From Owenia fusiformis (Eukaryota > Annelida > Polychaeta > Sabellida > Oweniidae): 60,000 nt of DNA. The first letter of the stretch is position 1. Every line of letters starts with the position of its first letter. The stretch lies in NCBI GenBank assembly GCA_903813345.2, contig CAIIXF020000003.1, positions 9,320,218 through 9,380,217 of the forward strand. Reading direction: 5' to 3'. Positions 12,701 to 27,700 of this stretch are shown here, piece by piece. The translations under genes were made by a program, and so were the position numbers. The notes below the pieces were generated by a model. It worked only from the letters and a program-made list of their open reading frames with translations, had not been told where the DNA came from and did no database searches.

Positions 12701-15700
12701 TTTTATATATATATTTTTTTTTTCTTATAAACATCTATGATGCATCGCTACAATTTGAACAGGGATACGCAAAATGGTGGTTAATGTCTAAGAGAAACGA
12801 GTGGGAGTCCTTCACTGCGTCATCAGCAGGTATCTCAGTTTCAACAGCATTTCGCCCCTAACTGTTTTTGTTAACATTTTTTGTTTTTAGTGCAATTTTT
12901 TTCTTGTTCCTTCCTACCAATTTTTGAGAATGAAATAAACTGTCTTTCCGAACCTTGTTGGAACAAAGTAGCATATACAACATTTTCTTAGACCTCTCAA
13001 TATTATAGTTATACAAAGAAAATTTTGGTTGATTTAACAAAAAGTATGCAAAAACATAAAACAAAACCCCTCAAAATAGATAATAAAATTTATTTCATTA
13101 ACAAGATACTTTTTTAAAATCAACCAAACTTTCCTTTGTGCAATATTGAGAGGCCTAAACAAGTTGTGTTTATGTCATTTAGTTCCAATGAGGTTCGGAT
13201 AGATGTTTCATTACATTCTGAACATATGATACCAAGAACGAAAGAAGTGCATGGTGTCTTTTCTAAAACAATGTAGAGAAAAGTATATAAATATTTCAAA
13301 TTATAATATTACCATCCAAAAGATGACCATTAAATTAATGATGTGTACAATTTTCAGAATGTTTTGATGACTGGTTTAAGAGAAACACGTGTTCAAAAAG
13401 TTCGCCATATTGATATCACTCCTTTTGAGAAATAAGTTTCTAATAATTAAAATTTTTATTTTTTCATAAAGTAATTTCTACATTTTCTTAAATACGAGGG
13501 GTGATCAATAAGTAATGGACGCTTTTTTACACGGATGCTTTTTATAGACTAATACCTTTTATTTTCTTACCAGTGATACATCATTCAATTATCAACCCAC
13601 AACCCACCCACATGTTTTTTGTGAAATGTTTTTCTGATTTTCAACCCCTTCCATCCCTGCTTTTTTAATTTTTCTTGCATCAATATGTTGTGTTTTGACA
13701 TACAGTTAATCCCTTAAAAGGAATAAATGATTCCTTTTAGGTAAAGTGGAAAACAATATTTTCCATAGGAAAAATCATTGCTTTCGGCTAAGTTTGGTCA
13801 CCCATAATGGGTATCTTTAAAACCCCTGAAGGAATCACTTATTCCTTTAAAGTGGTTAACTATGTGTCAAAATGCAACATATTGATGCAAAATTAAAAAA
13901 GCAGGGATGGAAGGGGTTGAAAATTAGGAAAACATTTCAGAAAAAACATGTGGGTGGGTTGTTTGCATCTACCCTGTCTCAAAGTCGAAATTATTTTATC
14001 ATCTCTAGAAGTGATTTTCCTGGAGGTAATGCATTGGGCTAACATATGCAATTGTTTAAATCCTCAGAAAATGGCCAAAATCCAACATATGACTGTCCAA
14101 AATCTGTTGCGCTAAATTCCCTCCTCCTTTGCCAAACTGGCTAAAAACTGAATATGTGACGTAAATGTCAGTCCCGAGGTACCTGTACATCCTTCACGGA
14201 AATAAGGATATATCAACATGTACACTATTATATATTTTGTCTTCAAATCTTCAGAATTGATAGATAATTGAATGATGTATCACTGGTAGGAAAATCAAAG
14301 GGATTGGTCCATAAAAAGTATCTGTGTAAAAAAGTTTCCATTACTTATTGATCACCCCTCGTACATGCCTTCCATATATGTATACTATCCATTTCTAGCT
14401 TCAAGTTACAGCAAAACCTGTCTCAGTGGAATACCTTTGGTACCTCTAAAATGTGTTCTTCTTGGGAGGTGTTTTACTTAGAGGTTCATTTATCATTAAG
14501 TCAGTATGTAGGACTCTCAAGTGTTCTACAAACAGAGGTGTTCCACTTCTAGCTGTTCAAGGTTTAACAGGTTTCACTGTATTATCATTACTAGATAAGA
14601 GAGCTGCCATTGACCTGGATGAGGAAGATAATTACTATCTTATTTGCCCTCGATAAAGATAAAGATGGAGTAATGGGATATGAAGACCACATGAAGCTAG
14701 CAGAATCCGCGATAAAAGCAGGTACAATCCACTTTTACAATAAAGCATTAACATGAATAAGTAAACCAAAAGTGCAAAAAGGGGAAAGACTGTGTATAAT
14801 AGTAATACAAAACTAAGTCAGGCAATATCGTTTACCTTGACTCTGCTAATGAACCATAGCACCAGGACAAGAAATAAAATGTCTTATGATAACCCCAAGA
14901 GATACTGTAGATAAGGAGATATCCAAATGGGCCTTGTTTTTAAGAGCAAATATTTCCTGCAGTCCCTTTTAAATATTTCCCCTCACAGGTGTTCCCCCGC
15001 ACAAGTATTCACCTAAGTAAATATAATAGTTGTCTAATGTCCTCAACCATTTAGGAATCATTATAGTTTGAGTATGTAGGATGGAGTTAGGCAAATACCA
15101 TATAAAGAACACACAGCCCTGTGCTCACACAGTGTAGAACCTTTTGGATTGTACATACTGACTTTCAACCAAAAATATTCCTTTGTAGTCTCAAATCTTA
15201 AGAAGCTTGGATAGCACAGTTTGTGACTTTGTCTGATGACCTTGACCTTTGACCTTGAAAATTTTTATTTTTCCAGAGTTGAGTAGGTGTTTTGTGATTA
15301 AGCTGACTAAAATCAGAATCAAAAAATCAATTTGAAAAATCAACTTGTTTGACCTTTCCAAGATCACTTAAGTCAAGTAAAGGTCAAATCTCAAAACTAA
15401 GGTCGGATTTGAAGAACTTGGAACTTGTAGATGATTTGATTAAAATTTGGTCAAATTGAAGCAAGTTGACAAATAACCTATTTGTACCATTTTTTCAAAT
15501 ATCTCAAAAACGGTGAAAATTTAATGCTGACATATATTCAGCAATTTATACAGAATATAAATATAAATCATCATAAATCTGCCACTGACTTAATACATGA
15601 GAAAGTTCCCTGAAAATGACTAAGTCCTACTTTTTGTCTAATGGTTATAAACACCTCAAACCATAAGTCCAGGAGCTTTGAGATCTTCAGAGGACATATG

Positions 15701-18700
15701 TTGCACATACAGCAACTACTACCACTTATTTGAAAGTTCTACTTTAACGAATTCTCTGGTATTTAAAGAAAATTTTTGACATCAAAATCTGCAATTTCTC
15801 AGAAACCAGGCAAACTTGGTAAATTACAATGATAGGTGAAATGGGCATTATGGATATGCATAAAATGAATTTTGATATGACTCAATACGAATAGCAGTTT
15901 TAATTTGTGCCGCCAATGTTGACGGATGGATGGACGGACCAACAGACGGACGGACCAACATGGATGGATGGAAGCCTAGTCGATCCTACTGTGTAAGCCA
16001 ATAAGACTTATGTAATCTACAACTTTAATTTTTAGGTAACTTGAGGGGGGCTGCAAGAGATGGCATGTATAAAATCTTTCAAGATTACTGCATTTCAAAA
16101 GATATTCCCAACTCTTCTTCATTGGCAAATCAACTTTTATTAGTTTGGAAGGAGAAAGATAATCCTGAGACAGTACAGATGTGGTCTGATATGATCTTCA
16201 GAATTTCCGAGGTAAGTAGTTAGTTTAAAAAATTAATTTACAAATTAATTGTATAAAGCACTGATAACACATTTCCAAATTTTAATTTAATATTTGATAT
16301 AATCTCACATTCCATAAAGCATCTCCTATACAACAAAATCGTAATTTTCCACCAATGTTTTATTATGTTTCTTGAATACATAACTTTAAAAGAGCACATT
16401 CATTTCTTATATGAAAGGTCAACCCGGGTTGGGAATATATATCGGTTTCAACCTTTGCAAGGCATTGGTGATATAAATAATTTTGTCCATCCAAAGTAAG
16501 ATCAACACAATTGATGAAATCTGGTTTATTTTTTAAATTAATCTTCATAGATTTTAGCATTATAATGTGCTTAACAGGATTTTTTAATTGCGAATACTCA
16601 TTTCTTTTGAGAATACAGAATATCGAGACAGAATATATCCTGTATTGCACGTCAAATCATTCAATAACGTTTTTTATCATGTGATCTTAGGCCAATACAT
16701 TTTACTTAGGAGATAATCCCCAAGAAATATTCTGTATTCTCTGTATTGTTACTGAGATTGTCCCCTCCGTACCAATATTTTCTGTATTGCTACGTTGATG
16801 ATCAATGGGGATAATCTCAGTAGCAATACAGATTGGTACAGCACAAGAATTGACCAATTAGAGGGCTTCATTTTACATATCATACGATAAGATGTTGTAT
16901 TACTTTTAGGCACTATGCCTCGACTCTTCTGGTTTCATGACATTTGATAACTACATGATATTTTGGAATGGGCATGACCTTGATAAAAGATTTGCACGAA
17001 TGCAGTTTGACTACATGGATACAAATGGTGACGGATTGATCAGCAAGGAGGAATTTGCAAATGCATGGAAAGATTACTTTATCAACATAGATGAAACTAC
17101 TTTCAATCGCTTTTTTGGACCACTCATAAACTATTAATAAATTTCTCAATTCCCCGAATTTGACATTAAATTAAACTCATATCATACTTGAGTTATTACC
17201 CTCAGCCTTGCCTAAGTTTGTATTTTATTTTACTTATCTTGATATTCAAAATCACCTCCTTTTATAAACCAAGTCATCTCTGGTGATATTATGATATTTA
17301 TTCACAAACTGGTGACTGGGTTTTTATAATAAAAACATAATACAAGCTAAAATAATGTGGATTCTGAAAAGCATAGTAATACAAGGGGTTGACACAAAAG
17401 AAGTGAAATGAGATATCTTGTCATTTTGAGGGGGGGGGGTACTAGGAAAGCCATGTAAAATTCCTAGAATATACAACCAATGAAGGTTAGAAAGGGCAAG
17501 ATAGAAAAGTAAGATGGGTTTGGAAAGTGGAGAAATGTTTAAGATCTGAAGAAATGGAGTTGTGTAAAATGTTGTACAATTGGAAATTAGAAAATATATT
17601 GAAGAAGAAATTGATATAAAGCTGTTGTTTTTTTATTTATTACTATGTAAAGTAAGTCTCAGCCGTAATATATGTTTAGGAACTTTAGATCCGTTTACCA
17701 ATAAGGGACATAAAAGACATTGATCACAGACTTTGATCAAGATGAACATTGGTGGTCATTTTAAATCACTGGACAATGCGTCAACCATCGCGTATGCACC
17801 AGCATTAGCCAATCAGAGTAGTTAAAGACAAACAAATCCATGTATGACTTACACATGCTAATTTTTATGCCATATAAGAGATTTTTAATGTTGAATCAAG
17901 CTTTATATCAAGCTTAAATTAACCCTAATATGTCATCAACATTGATTTAACCTTGAGAAATGTTTACTGTATATAGTACTGTGCATATTTAAGCAACATA
18001 AAACCTACACAATATGACACTAAGATTTGGGACATGTCTAACAATGTTAATGGTAGCATGTTAAGCCCTGTCAACTTTATTGAATGAAAAAGGCCATCAC
18101 ATCAAAATTTGAATTTGTCAGTTGGTTCGTCAGATTGACGAACAAAAAACCTTTTTTGGGGTTGTCGAGTTGGCTGAGAGGGCTTGAGTGCTAGCACCTT
18201 AAACTGGACGATTGGGTGTCGTAACCATGGGTTGTGAGTTTGAGACGCATGTGCTCCTTGTGTTTATTCTTTTATTTAGGGTTTATTTTGTTTTATTTTA
18301 TTGGGTGTATAACAAAAATAAAATAAAGGAATAGTGCAAACAAAAACCTCTCCTGACCTTTAGACTAGACAGACCATAGTAAATAAGAAAGAAATGATCA
18401 GATAAGTGAGTTCATAACCAGGCCCGTAGCCAGGATTTACAGGGGGGAGTGGTTTTACCAAGGGGAACGCTGTTTCTAAGGGGAGATTTTTTGAAAGTTT
18501 TGGCAAAAAATCTGCGAAAAGTGCTCAGAATGGTGAAGAACTGAAAAATGATTTTCAAAGTTCAAAGAATTTCTGGCCAGGGGGAGGGGGGAGTGGCTGC
18601 TTCCTCCACCCCCCCCCCCTGGCTACGGGCCTGGAAACTGTATCCAAATGTTTCTCTATATAGGATTTAACATTTCTTTAGGGTTACTGCAAGAACTACC

Positions 18701-21700
18701 TCTGATTGACCATCATTGTTCCATATCATTTTATCCCATAAGTATCTACAATCATGAATCTTGACCAGAACAGTGCAGCGATCAGTAAATTCACAACACA
18801 AGAACAAAATGCATGAATTTTTGTTAACATGATAAAAAACATTCCCCAGCCATTAAACAGAATCACAATGACCTCTTCAACCAACACTACGATTTCCTAT
18901 TTAATAATATTCAACTGCTGAACACCAACTGCCAAACAGCATCCACAAAAAGTTGGAGACTACAACAATATGTCACCACTTCTGGTGGTGACACAAGAAT
19001 AAATATAGTATTTTGAGAATACTGGTCTCTTTTCGATGTTATCTCAAAACACAAGTATTTACATGTCAGTTTGACCCCTATCTCACCAAAAATCACAAAA
19101 TTAGAACAACATTTTTCTAAATGAAGATCTGGTCTCTGGTGCTTTAGGTTTGTTTTTTTGCATTTTTTCAGAATGATAAATATGAAAGCTTGTTGGCCAT
19201 ATTGATGATGATGTGATCTCCGAAGCATTGAAACAAATAGATGCAGCATCCACTTCACATTTTGGAAATAAGCTTGCATCAACTTGAAGACCCATTTGTA
19301 CTTGAAAATGAGAAAAATTATGAAAATTTGGCTTGTACCAGTATATTGACCAATTTCGTATTAAAAATTAAGACATCTATTTACAAAAATAGTGAGAAAC
19401 AGTGAAAGAACAATAACACCATACACTTGAAACAATTTTAAAAACTTACTATCTTCGTTATTCTGTGGGACATTCCACTCTACGCTATCTGCATTGTCTG
19501 GTAATTTTTTATGCTGAAAGTAATAAATAAAATAAATACAGTAAAGCCTTCACATATGCCACTTGGATCAGCCTAAAGTATAATAGAATAATGTACCAAC
19601 AAAAAGGCATTTTTGTTTTGCTTTGAATGGAACAAGTTTGAAGAAAACGGTACAGTATTAGACTCACAATCCTAGATTTTCAAATATCTGGTAGGCTAGG
19701 TCTAAAATTCAAATTAACATTTTTTCATGTATAGTTGGACCACTGTGATAATTTAGAAGGTTCATTGAAAGTGTTCATTAATACTTCAGTGAATGTCATT
19801 CAGAAACTTACTTTTAATATAATTTTTCGCCTCAAATCTTGAGGAGAGGGCATCACAGCTTCAGTCGTACTAAATGGTTCAGTGACTAGCATATCTAAAA
19901 ATTAAATTTAATGAATGATTTATATACCAAATGTCCATATTACATAATGATCTATTTGATCTATTGTAATCAATGATGGTATAATTTCTAATAAAACTTA
20001 TCAATTGCTTCTAAGAAAGATTTATCAAATGAAACAAAGTATTGCTTAATTTAATCTGTCTATCAAAATAAACATTTTTGTGATTGGGTGAACATGTGTC
20101 ACATGATATATGATAGACTGAACTATTCCCCTGTGCTGCTTACTGTACATTGGCAAGAGTGAGTATTTCCCACACTCCATAATCAGTATCCCATCTAAAA
20201 TTAGGCCATCCATGAAGCATTAAGGTCAAATGTGAATGACTGAAGCATCAAATTTTTATTAGAATTCACGAAGCATAAAATAACATTGAAATACTTGAAG
20301 CATGAATATCACACATTACCTCCAAATATTTCTTTGAAAGCTTGAGCCATGTTTCTCTGTTGTAAAAGACCACAGTGGTTTTCAATGGACAGGACAAGAG
20401 GATATCTATAAATAAATGTATATTAAAATTTATATGTATAATACATTAAGACTTCTAATATTCATTGAGCATACTACCCATTTTGAGCTTAGTTCCATGG
20501 CCATGGCAGCCTGTTAAGTTTGTACGGATCATGGGAAATTGCAAAATGGTGGATTTAATTCTCCATATGAATCACATGACAGCTTACGAAAGATGAGAAA
20601 ACCCCCAGAATTCATAGATGAACTCATCTCCATGTAAATATGAAGATTGGTTATCTATGAATTCTGGGTAACATTCTCCCTCTTAACTTACTCTGAAGTG
20701 ACCCATGCGTGATCTCTGATGGTTTTTAGGACACTTTCAAATTTGATCTTTGACGTGAGTGTATGACCATGGTATATATGAGGCATATTGTCAGGTCCAT
20801 CCCAGCAGTCCACTGAAATACAAAACCAAAACATTGATTAATATTCTTCAATGAATTAACACAAGGAGCACACGCATCTCGAACTCGCAACCTCGTGGTT
20901 ACAGCGCCCAATAGCGTGAATGTGCCGGCGCTCAAGCCCTCTCGGCCAACTCGACAACCCCAATAAAGGTTGTTTTGTGAGTCGATCTGACTAGAGGCAG
21001 CTGATGTTAACGCTCGAACACACCAGAGGAAGCACAACTAACATTTCTATCCCTTTGGCATTTGCGCTTATATATTCCCACACACACACGCTGCTCAACT
21101 GTCCTTATGTATAAAAAACACGTTCTTCGGGTTGGTTATTATAAAATCACAAAAAACTGTTTTTGTGATTGATAAAATTGTAGAGGAGTAAACAAAATGA
21201 GTGTAATGAGCACAATCAGCCAGCATCTTAAATGAGAGCCAGTGAAACACTAACATTCAAGACACCTACATTCAGTAAATATTAAATATGACACTTACAT
21301 TCCAGACATCCATATAAGATATGACACTTACATGTACATTTAAGACACCTACATTTGAAAGGTCACTTACATTTACATCTAATAAGACTCTTACATTCTA
21401 TACTGTCACCTACATTCAATAAGACACTTACATTTTATACACCTACATTCAAAAGACACTTACATTCTAGAAACCTACATTTGATAAGACACTTACATTC
21501 AAGACACCTGCAGCCCATGCGGAGACACCTTGCATAAGCTTCTAGGGAGGACTCACTTGAGAACTGATCACCTGTGAGGTATCTGTAAAATAATCAGTCC
21601 CTTATATTACATAAAATGATTACAATATGCAAAATGATGAGTCCCTTATATAACACCAAATATTTTAACCCTCATAATAAGATATTACGAGCATAAACAT

Positions 21701-24700
21701 ATATGATCAGTCCCTTATGATATATATGATCAATAAGTCACACAGAATATGCAAAACTAGATAACGGCAACTCCGCGGAGTAGCAAATCCCAACGAACAA
21801 AGTATTGATTACCGAATTCCAATCAATTATACTCATTACTTTGGTTAAAATTGAAAAATTTAGATTTTAGAATTGCGAATTCCTGCAAAGCAGCCATTTT
21901 GAATTTTCTGAGGTACAAATCTGAAAAATAATACCATAATTGTGATCTACTCCAAAATTCCTTCAATTTGAGTATAATATAGCCATACTTTGAAGGGATA
22001 GAAAAATTATTGCGAAATCGTACATAAGATGGCCATTTTGATTTGGGATCGAAAAATTATTGCGAAATCGTACATTAGACGGCCATTTTGAATTTTACGA
22101 GGCTAGAATCAGAAAAAAGATACAATATTTGCAATCTACTCTTAATTGCCTTTAATTTGAGTATAATAAAGCTATACTTCAGAAAGATCTAAAAATAAGC
22201 GAAAATTTCTGTTTTCCTGACCCCCCATAACAGCCCCTGGGGGTCAGGATGAAAAACTCGGAATATATGTGAAATAGATAGATGTTGCGAATATACTACC
22301 AAAATTTCAAACAATAATATTAACTACTTTGGTTTAGAATGAAAAATTTATGATTTTTGCGAAAAAAGTCCCGTCATTTTTAAAGCGGCGGCCATCTTGA
22401 AAAAAATTTTTTAGCGTAAAACTATTCACCAATATACATCTTTCCACTAAATATGAAGAAAATCCGTCAACTAATATTTGAGTTATCTTCCGGACGGACA
22501 GACGGACGGACGGACTGACGGACGGACTGACTGACGGACGGAGGGTTTCACTATATCCCTACCGAACTTCGTTCGTTGGGATAATGATCAGTCATCTAAT
22601 ATAATGCAGATCACACCTTTAGAATATGCAAGATCAAAAATCTCCGATCTTATGAAAAAATAATCAGTCCCTTTTTGTGACAAAATGTGACTGTGTATTG
22701 AAAGATGTGAACCCCAAACATACGTATTGTGAGAAGAAGCTATCCAATAATCGGACATCGGCTGCGTCATATCCATCCAGACTTTAGCCTCTTTTTCATC
22801 CAGGATAGTATTGTGTTTCGAGAACAGGAAGTCAACAAACTGCAATCAAAAATGATTTCCTTCGATTTATCTCAAAGACACTTTTGTGGTTAGGATTCTG
22901 CCGGATATAGATATACAAATTCCATCTATTTACATGTATTGACAAAACAAGATCTAGGAAAGTTGACCAGGTCATTTTGCGGCTTAAAATCAAGGGCATT
23001 TTAGAAATTGTTTCATACCAGATGATATACAGTTTTGTCATATTTACAATAAAAATATGTTTAATACATTACAATATATTATACACTAAATAACCTAAAT
23101 ATATCATCTCCCAATTAGTCCAGCGGAATAATGGCATATTGAAACTTTTGGTTGCCTTCTAGGATGTATGCTATATCTTTGTATTTTCTTTATCTATAAG
23201 TTAATTACTTCCAAAATCAGAACTGTGCCGGACTGGCACTGGTGGGCAAATTTTTTTACAGCATTGTAAAATGCCCCTTGTAAAATGCCCATTTCACAAA
23301 ATATTTTTTTAAAGGGCTGTTGGTAGAGTTGAAAACTTTAACCAATTCAGATAAACTGTATTTAGTCTAAACAACATGTCAACTATGTTTCATCACATAG
23401 AATCACAAATTTAATGAGATATGCTTGATTTGTTACCCTAGCACCACCTATTTTTAAGGGGTCACTATGTTTAATAAGCATATTTTGCAAACTAAACAAG
23501 ATTGTGATCTGAAATTATCCATGACTTTAAATTAACCCATGCCAGAGATAGTGTGGAAATATGAGACTTGTATTTTATTTAGTTGAAGAGAAAATAAATA
23601 TATTAACATAGACTTCCTTGTATTCAGCAATATTAATATGTATGAAAAATATCACTGTAATCACTGTGAAACATTGAAAAATATAATATCAGCAGATTCT
23701 GTGAGTCTATCTATCAAACTAAGCTATTTATGTAAGATACAGGTTCTTTAAATTAAAATATTTCAGAAAATTATAATGTATACCCTTTTATAGAGGGAGG
23801 AAGGGGGGGGGGTTAGATGACAAGTTTGAAATGTGAAAGAAACTCATTGTTGACAGTGTAAGTAGGTCATCCCTGCTTATAAGGGTCAAATTTTAGACCA
23901 TTTATTGGAAGTGTTACATCTGTACCAGGGACACCATAATTCTGGGGCTACACTACTAGGTTAGCTAGGACTAGTGGCGCCATCATTTAACCTGCAATAA
24001 AACTTGCCTACAGCCAACTCCTTGATGTTAAGTCAGTGGACCCAAGCACAATGTAAACCATCATGCATCAGGCAAAGGAGTTGACCCAAACATATAAGCA
24101 AGATTACACAATTTTGAGAACGCACCAGCAGTTGTACAAAGTAGCCACTGATGTCATTTTCTGGACCCCAACAACCTTTATTATACATTCATCAACAGGT
24201 TCAGGGCATGTGCATGCTCATGAGTTTTGTTGGTTGTGTCGGCATCCTAATGTCAGACAGTTGAATAGTAGAGATACCCAATTTGCTGGGGAAACCAAGA
24301 TCAACAGGCAAGAATTACCCTAACAATGTTCAAGCATTGAGACTCCTTGCTGAAGAATTTTCGAGACAAGTAATTCATCAGGTAAACAGCTACCAGGAAC
24401 TCATAGATGTTCTTAACACAACACTAAATTGTCAGAAAGAAAAGTACAAATGCCAGTATTTATCATTGTGCAACTTGTTAGGGCTGAAAGGGAAGGCAAC
24501 TGGCTGCTCCGTTTGGCTGCTGTTGATCAATCTATGCTTCCCCATTTCGTTTCTGCATGACAATATAACTAGTAAGCACTGTTCTGTCAGACATGGGGAG
24601 ACATCCACAGAATGTTGTTGAGTTTCTACAAGGACAGCATGTCACCCGTCATCCCATTTGGAATGGAATCTGGTTAGATATGATGATAGAGACCACTTAT

Positions 24701-27700
24701 TAGTACCAACAAAATGTTCTGCAAAGCAAACCCAATGTCCTGTTAACATCCCCTATTCTTACCTTTGAAAATGGATTATAGCAATACTATCCCACATGAA
24801 TCTACTTGTTTAGACTCAATCAACTGTTCTTCTGAGAAAATGATGATTTTAGCAAGGATGTATTGACTGAACATGGGGAAAGAGCCATTGACCATTGACT
24901 TAGTCTGGGGATACCTTTAGGTATGTCCCCATGTTAAGTCAATGCACCCTTGCTGAAATCCTCAATTTCTCAGAAGAACTCATTAATCTCAACAAGTAGA
25001 TTCCTATTGGGTGATATTGCTAGAATTCATTTTCGAAAGTTAGAATAGGGGTTCTTAAATGGGACATTAAAACTCAATTAGGGCCTTTTTGATATTTTTG
25101 TTAAGTACTATATTAGGTACGGCCATGGACCATCTGGAATCATAGGCAACTCATTCAGTCAAACACTTCTCTGAGATCTCAGCATGCATATATGCAGTCA
25201 GATCCTCAACTCAATATCCAGGACCTTGGTGAAACTGTCAATGCCCAATCCTCTATTGTGACCAGACACAAAGAAGAGAGCCTCACAAATGTTGAGGCTC
25301 ACTGCATAGACAGACTGAAGCTCAGAGAATCATTGAGTACTGTAATCGATCCTCTAGATCCTATGATCTAGATCCTATGAACCACTGACTTCAAAGGTAA
25401 TATATAATATTTGATATTAGAAAAAGTTTCATAGGTCTGTCTTATTTATATAACCTTTAAACCTCTATTCTCTATTTCAGTGATTAAGATTTAATTTTTA
25501 TTATTTCATATAGTTATGCTCAAGGTTGTCCATGACACCAATCTCATTTACTATCGAGTTTGAGCCTGGTAATAAACTGGCAACTTGATACAGGGGTGCC
25601 AGAAGGATTTCGCAAGGGAGGGGTTTGGAAATGGATGGATCGTGCGTGAAGCGTGGATGGATGCCCTCAGAAAATTTTCAGATTTAGATCCTCTCTGGTA
25701 CATTCTGAACATGTCTCAGCACAACATTCCAAAAAAACAAGAGAAAATTGTGTTTTAAGAAAACTGACATTGACTTTGAATTTTACTAAAATATACATTT
25801 TGCTCTTATTCTCCAAAGTATTTACATACTGTATTGGTTCCTTAGAAACGAAGGTACAGAATAACATATGTAAATATCTTAATGAGAAATGAGATCTGGC
25901 TTGATATAGACTAAATAATGGCATAGTATCATTTGACTTTAATAAGCTCTCAAAAGCTTTCAAATTCTAGCCTCAGTTTCAAATCCAAAAAAATCTGGGA
26001 AAGGGAGGGGGCGGTTACCCCCAGCGCCCTCCCCCTTCTGAAGCCAATGTTGATATGAAAACTATCAAGTCATTGAGCTGGGCCAATGGCACCCATCCCC
26101 ACCTCTATGTTTGATGAATCTGGTAACCTGAAAACATCAACAAACAAGTATGTTATGAACAGCAAAACTGGAAGTAAAAATATCAATGTAGTATGTGAAG
26201 ACACTAGTGTCTTAATCCTATTGCTTCACTACTATGAAAAAAACACTATCTAATTGCTTATGTTACTCTGGAGTCTGTGTCAACTTCCAACAAAAATGTC
26301 ACCTCACAACTTCTTGCTGCCCTCAGCCTGACAGACTGTGACACATCATCTAGTCTATACCGCATAGGCAAGACTAAAGCAGTTAACACCAGACTGGAAA
26401 TGCTCCTTTAAGCTGGATTGGAGAAGACAACATACCAATATCTGATGTAAAGACACAGGCTACTAAATTCACAGCAGCATGTTATGGTATCAATCCAGTC
26501 ATCTGATGTTAGATATGATGTGTGGACCAAGAGAAATGCTGCCAGAACTACAATCATTGCAACCTTTTTGGAAACATGCTCATCTACAAACATCCCTGTG
26601 TAAACATGCAGCCCAACCCTTACCTCCTAAGTTGCAACCAACGGAGTATGGCTGGCAAATGGATATTGTCAACAACATATTAGTGTCAGTTAATCTTCCA
26701 CCAAACGTTTTTATGTGCACCAGACTCAGTGCTAAAGATGATACATTGTACACGTGAGAAGTGTTCCAGCAATGATATCATTTGTGGTATAGATTGTTGT
26801 CTGTGCTGTAAGACTACTTTGTCATGCAGTATATTTTGCCTTTGCAAAGGTGAAGAGTGTTGCATAAACATACCAGACTAATGGTCACATTCACCAATGA
26901 AACAAATGATGATGATCTTGATGATGGAATTGTTCTGCAAGCTGTCCAAGAAGTACTGGATAAAGAGACCAAAAATGATACCCTTGATAACGAAATAAAA
27001 GCTGACACTCAATGAGCTACAATATCTTAAAAATTAGTTTATTATGACAGAAACAAATTTTTATGAACATTATTTCAAACCCTTTCATCATCCAGTAACT
27101 ATCTAGCCAAACCTGTATGAAGTTAATAAGTATTCCACGTTAACACCTACTAATTGGCAGAATGTCCGGTAACATTACCCCCCCCCCTCTTCAAACATGG
27201 TGGCATGACCATGGGCTTTACTAAACAATTAGTACTTAATCCTTGATTTCTGTTTTCATGTGTTAAAATTAAAATAGTTACTTCATATAATAAAATGTAT
27301 TTAAATCCATGATGGTGTTAGGATAATTTAATCAAAATAGACTTTTGAATGTAACTTTTATACAAATTGCATATCGTTGAATATAGGATATACTGTAATA
27401 ACAAATAATTTTTTTCTCTTAAAATATATAAGACAGGAACTTTTTATTTTAACACCATCCAAAACATGTATCAAGTCATATCTATGAATAATGTAAGATC
27501 ACAATTACGCTTTGTTCAAATTTTATGCCTTCAAAACATAGTGACCCCTTGGAATATATGTGATATCAGGGGGGATAAATGACCAGTACTCTGTAAATAT
27601 GAGATTTTAGGTAAGGAAAAAAATAGACATGCTATTAAGGATATATAACAGGTTATACTAGGTGGCTTGAGTTAAAGGCTCTACTCAAGATCATTTAAAA

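Noticed and set aside
14453-14656. 67-codon frame starting [12 protein letters not shown] as the EF-hand gene start
   Set aside because: It reads through the pogo-like MITE in a frame different from the EF-hand loop [12 protein letters not shown].
18160-18250. Functional tRNA gene
   Set aside because: No matching acceptor stem or clean anticodon arm, and a diverged second copy exists; a SINE fits better.
18911-19282. 123-codon minus-strand open frame as a PLC-gamma exon
   Set aside because: Exons 13 and 14 already join in the correct phase and sequence order; the frame has no PLC motif.
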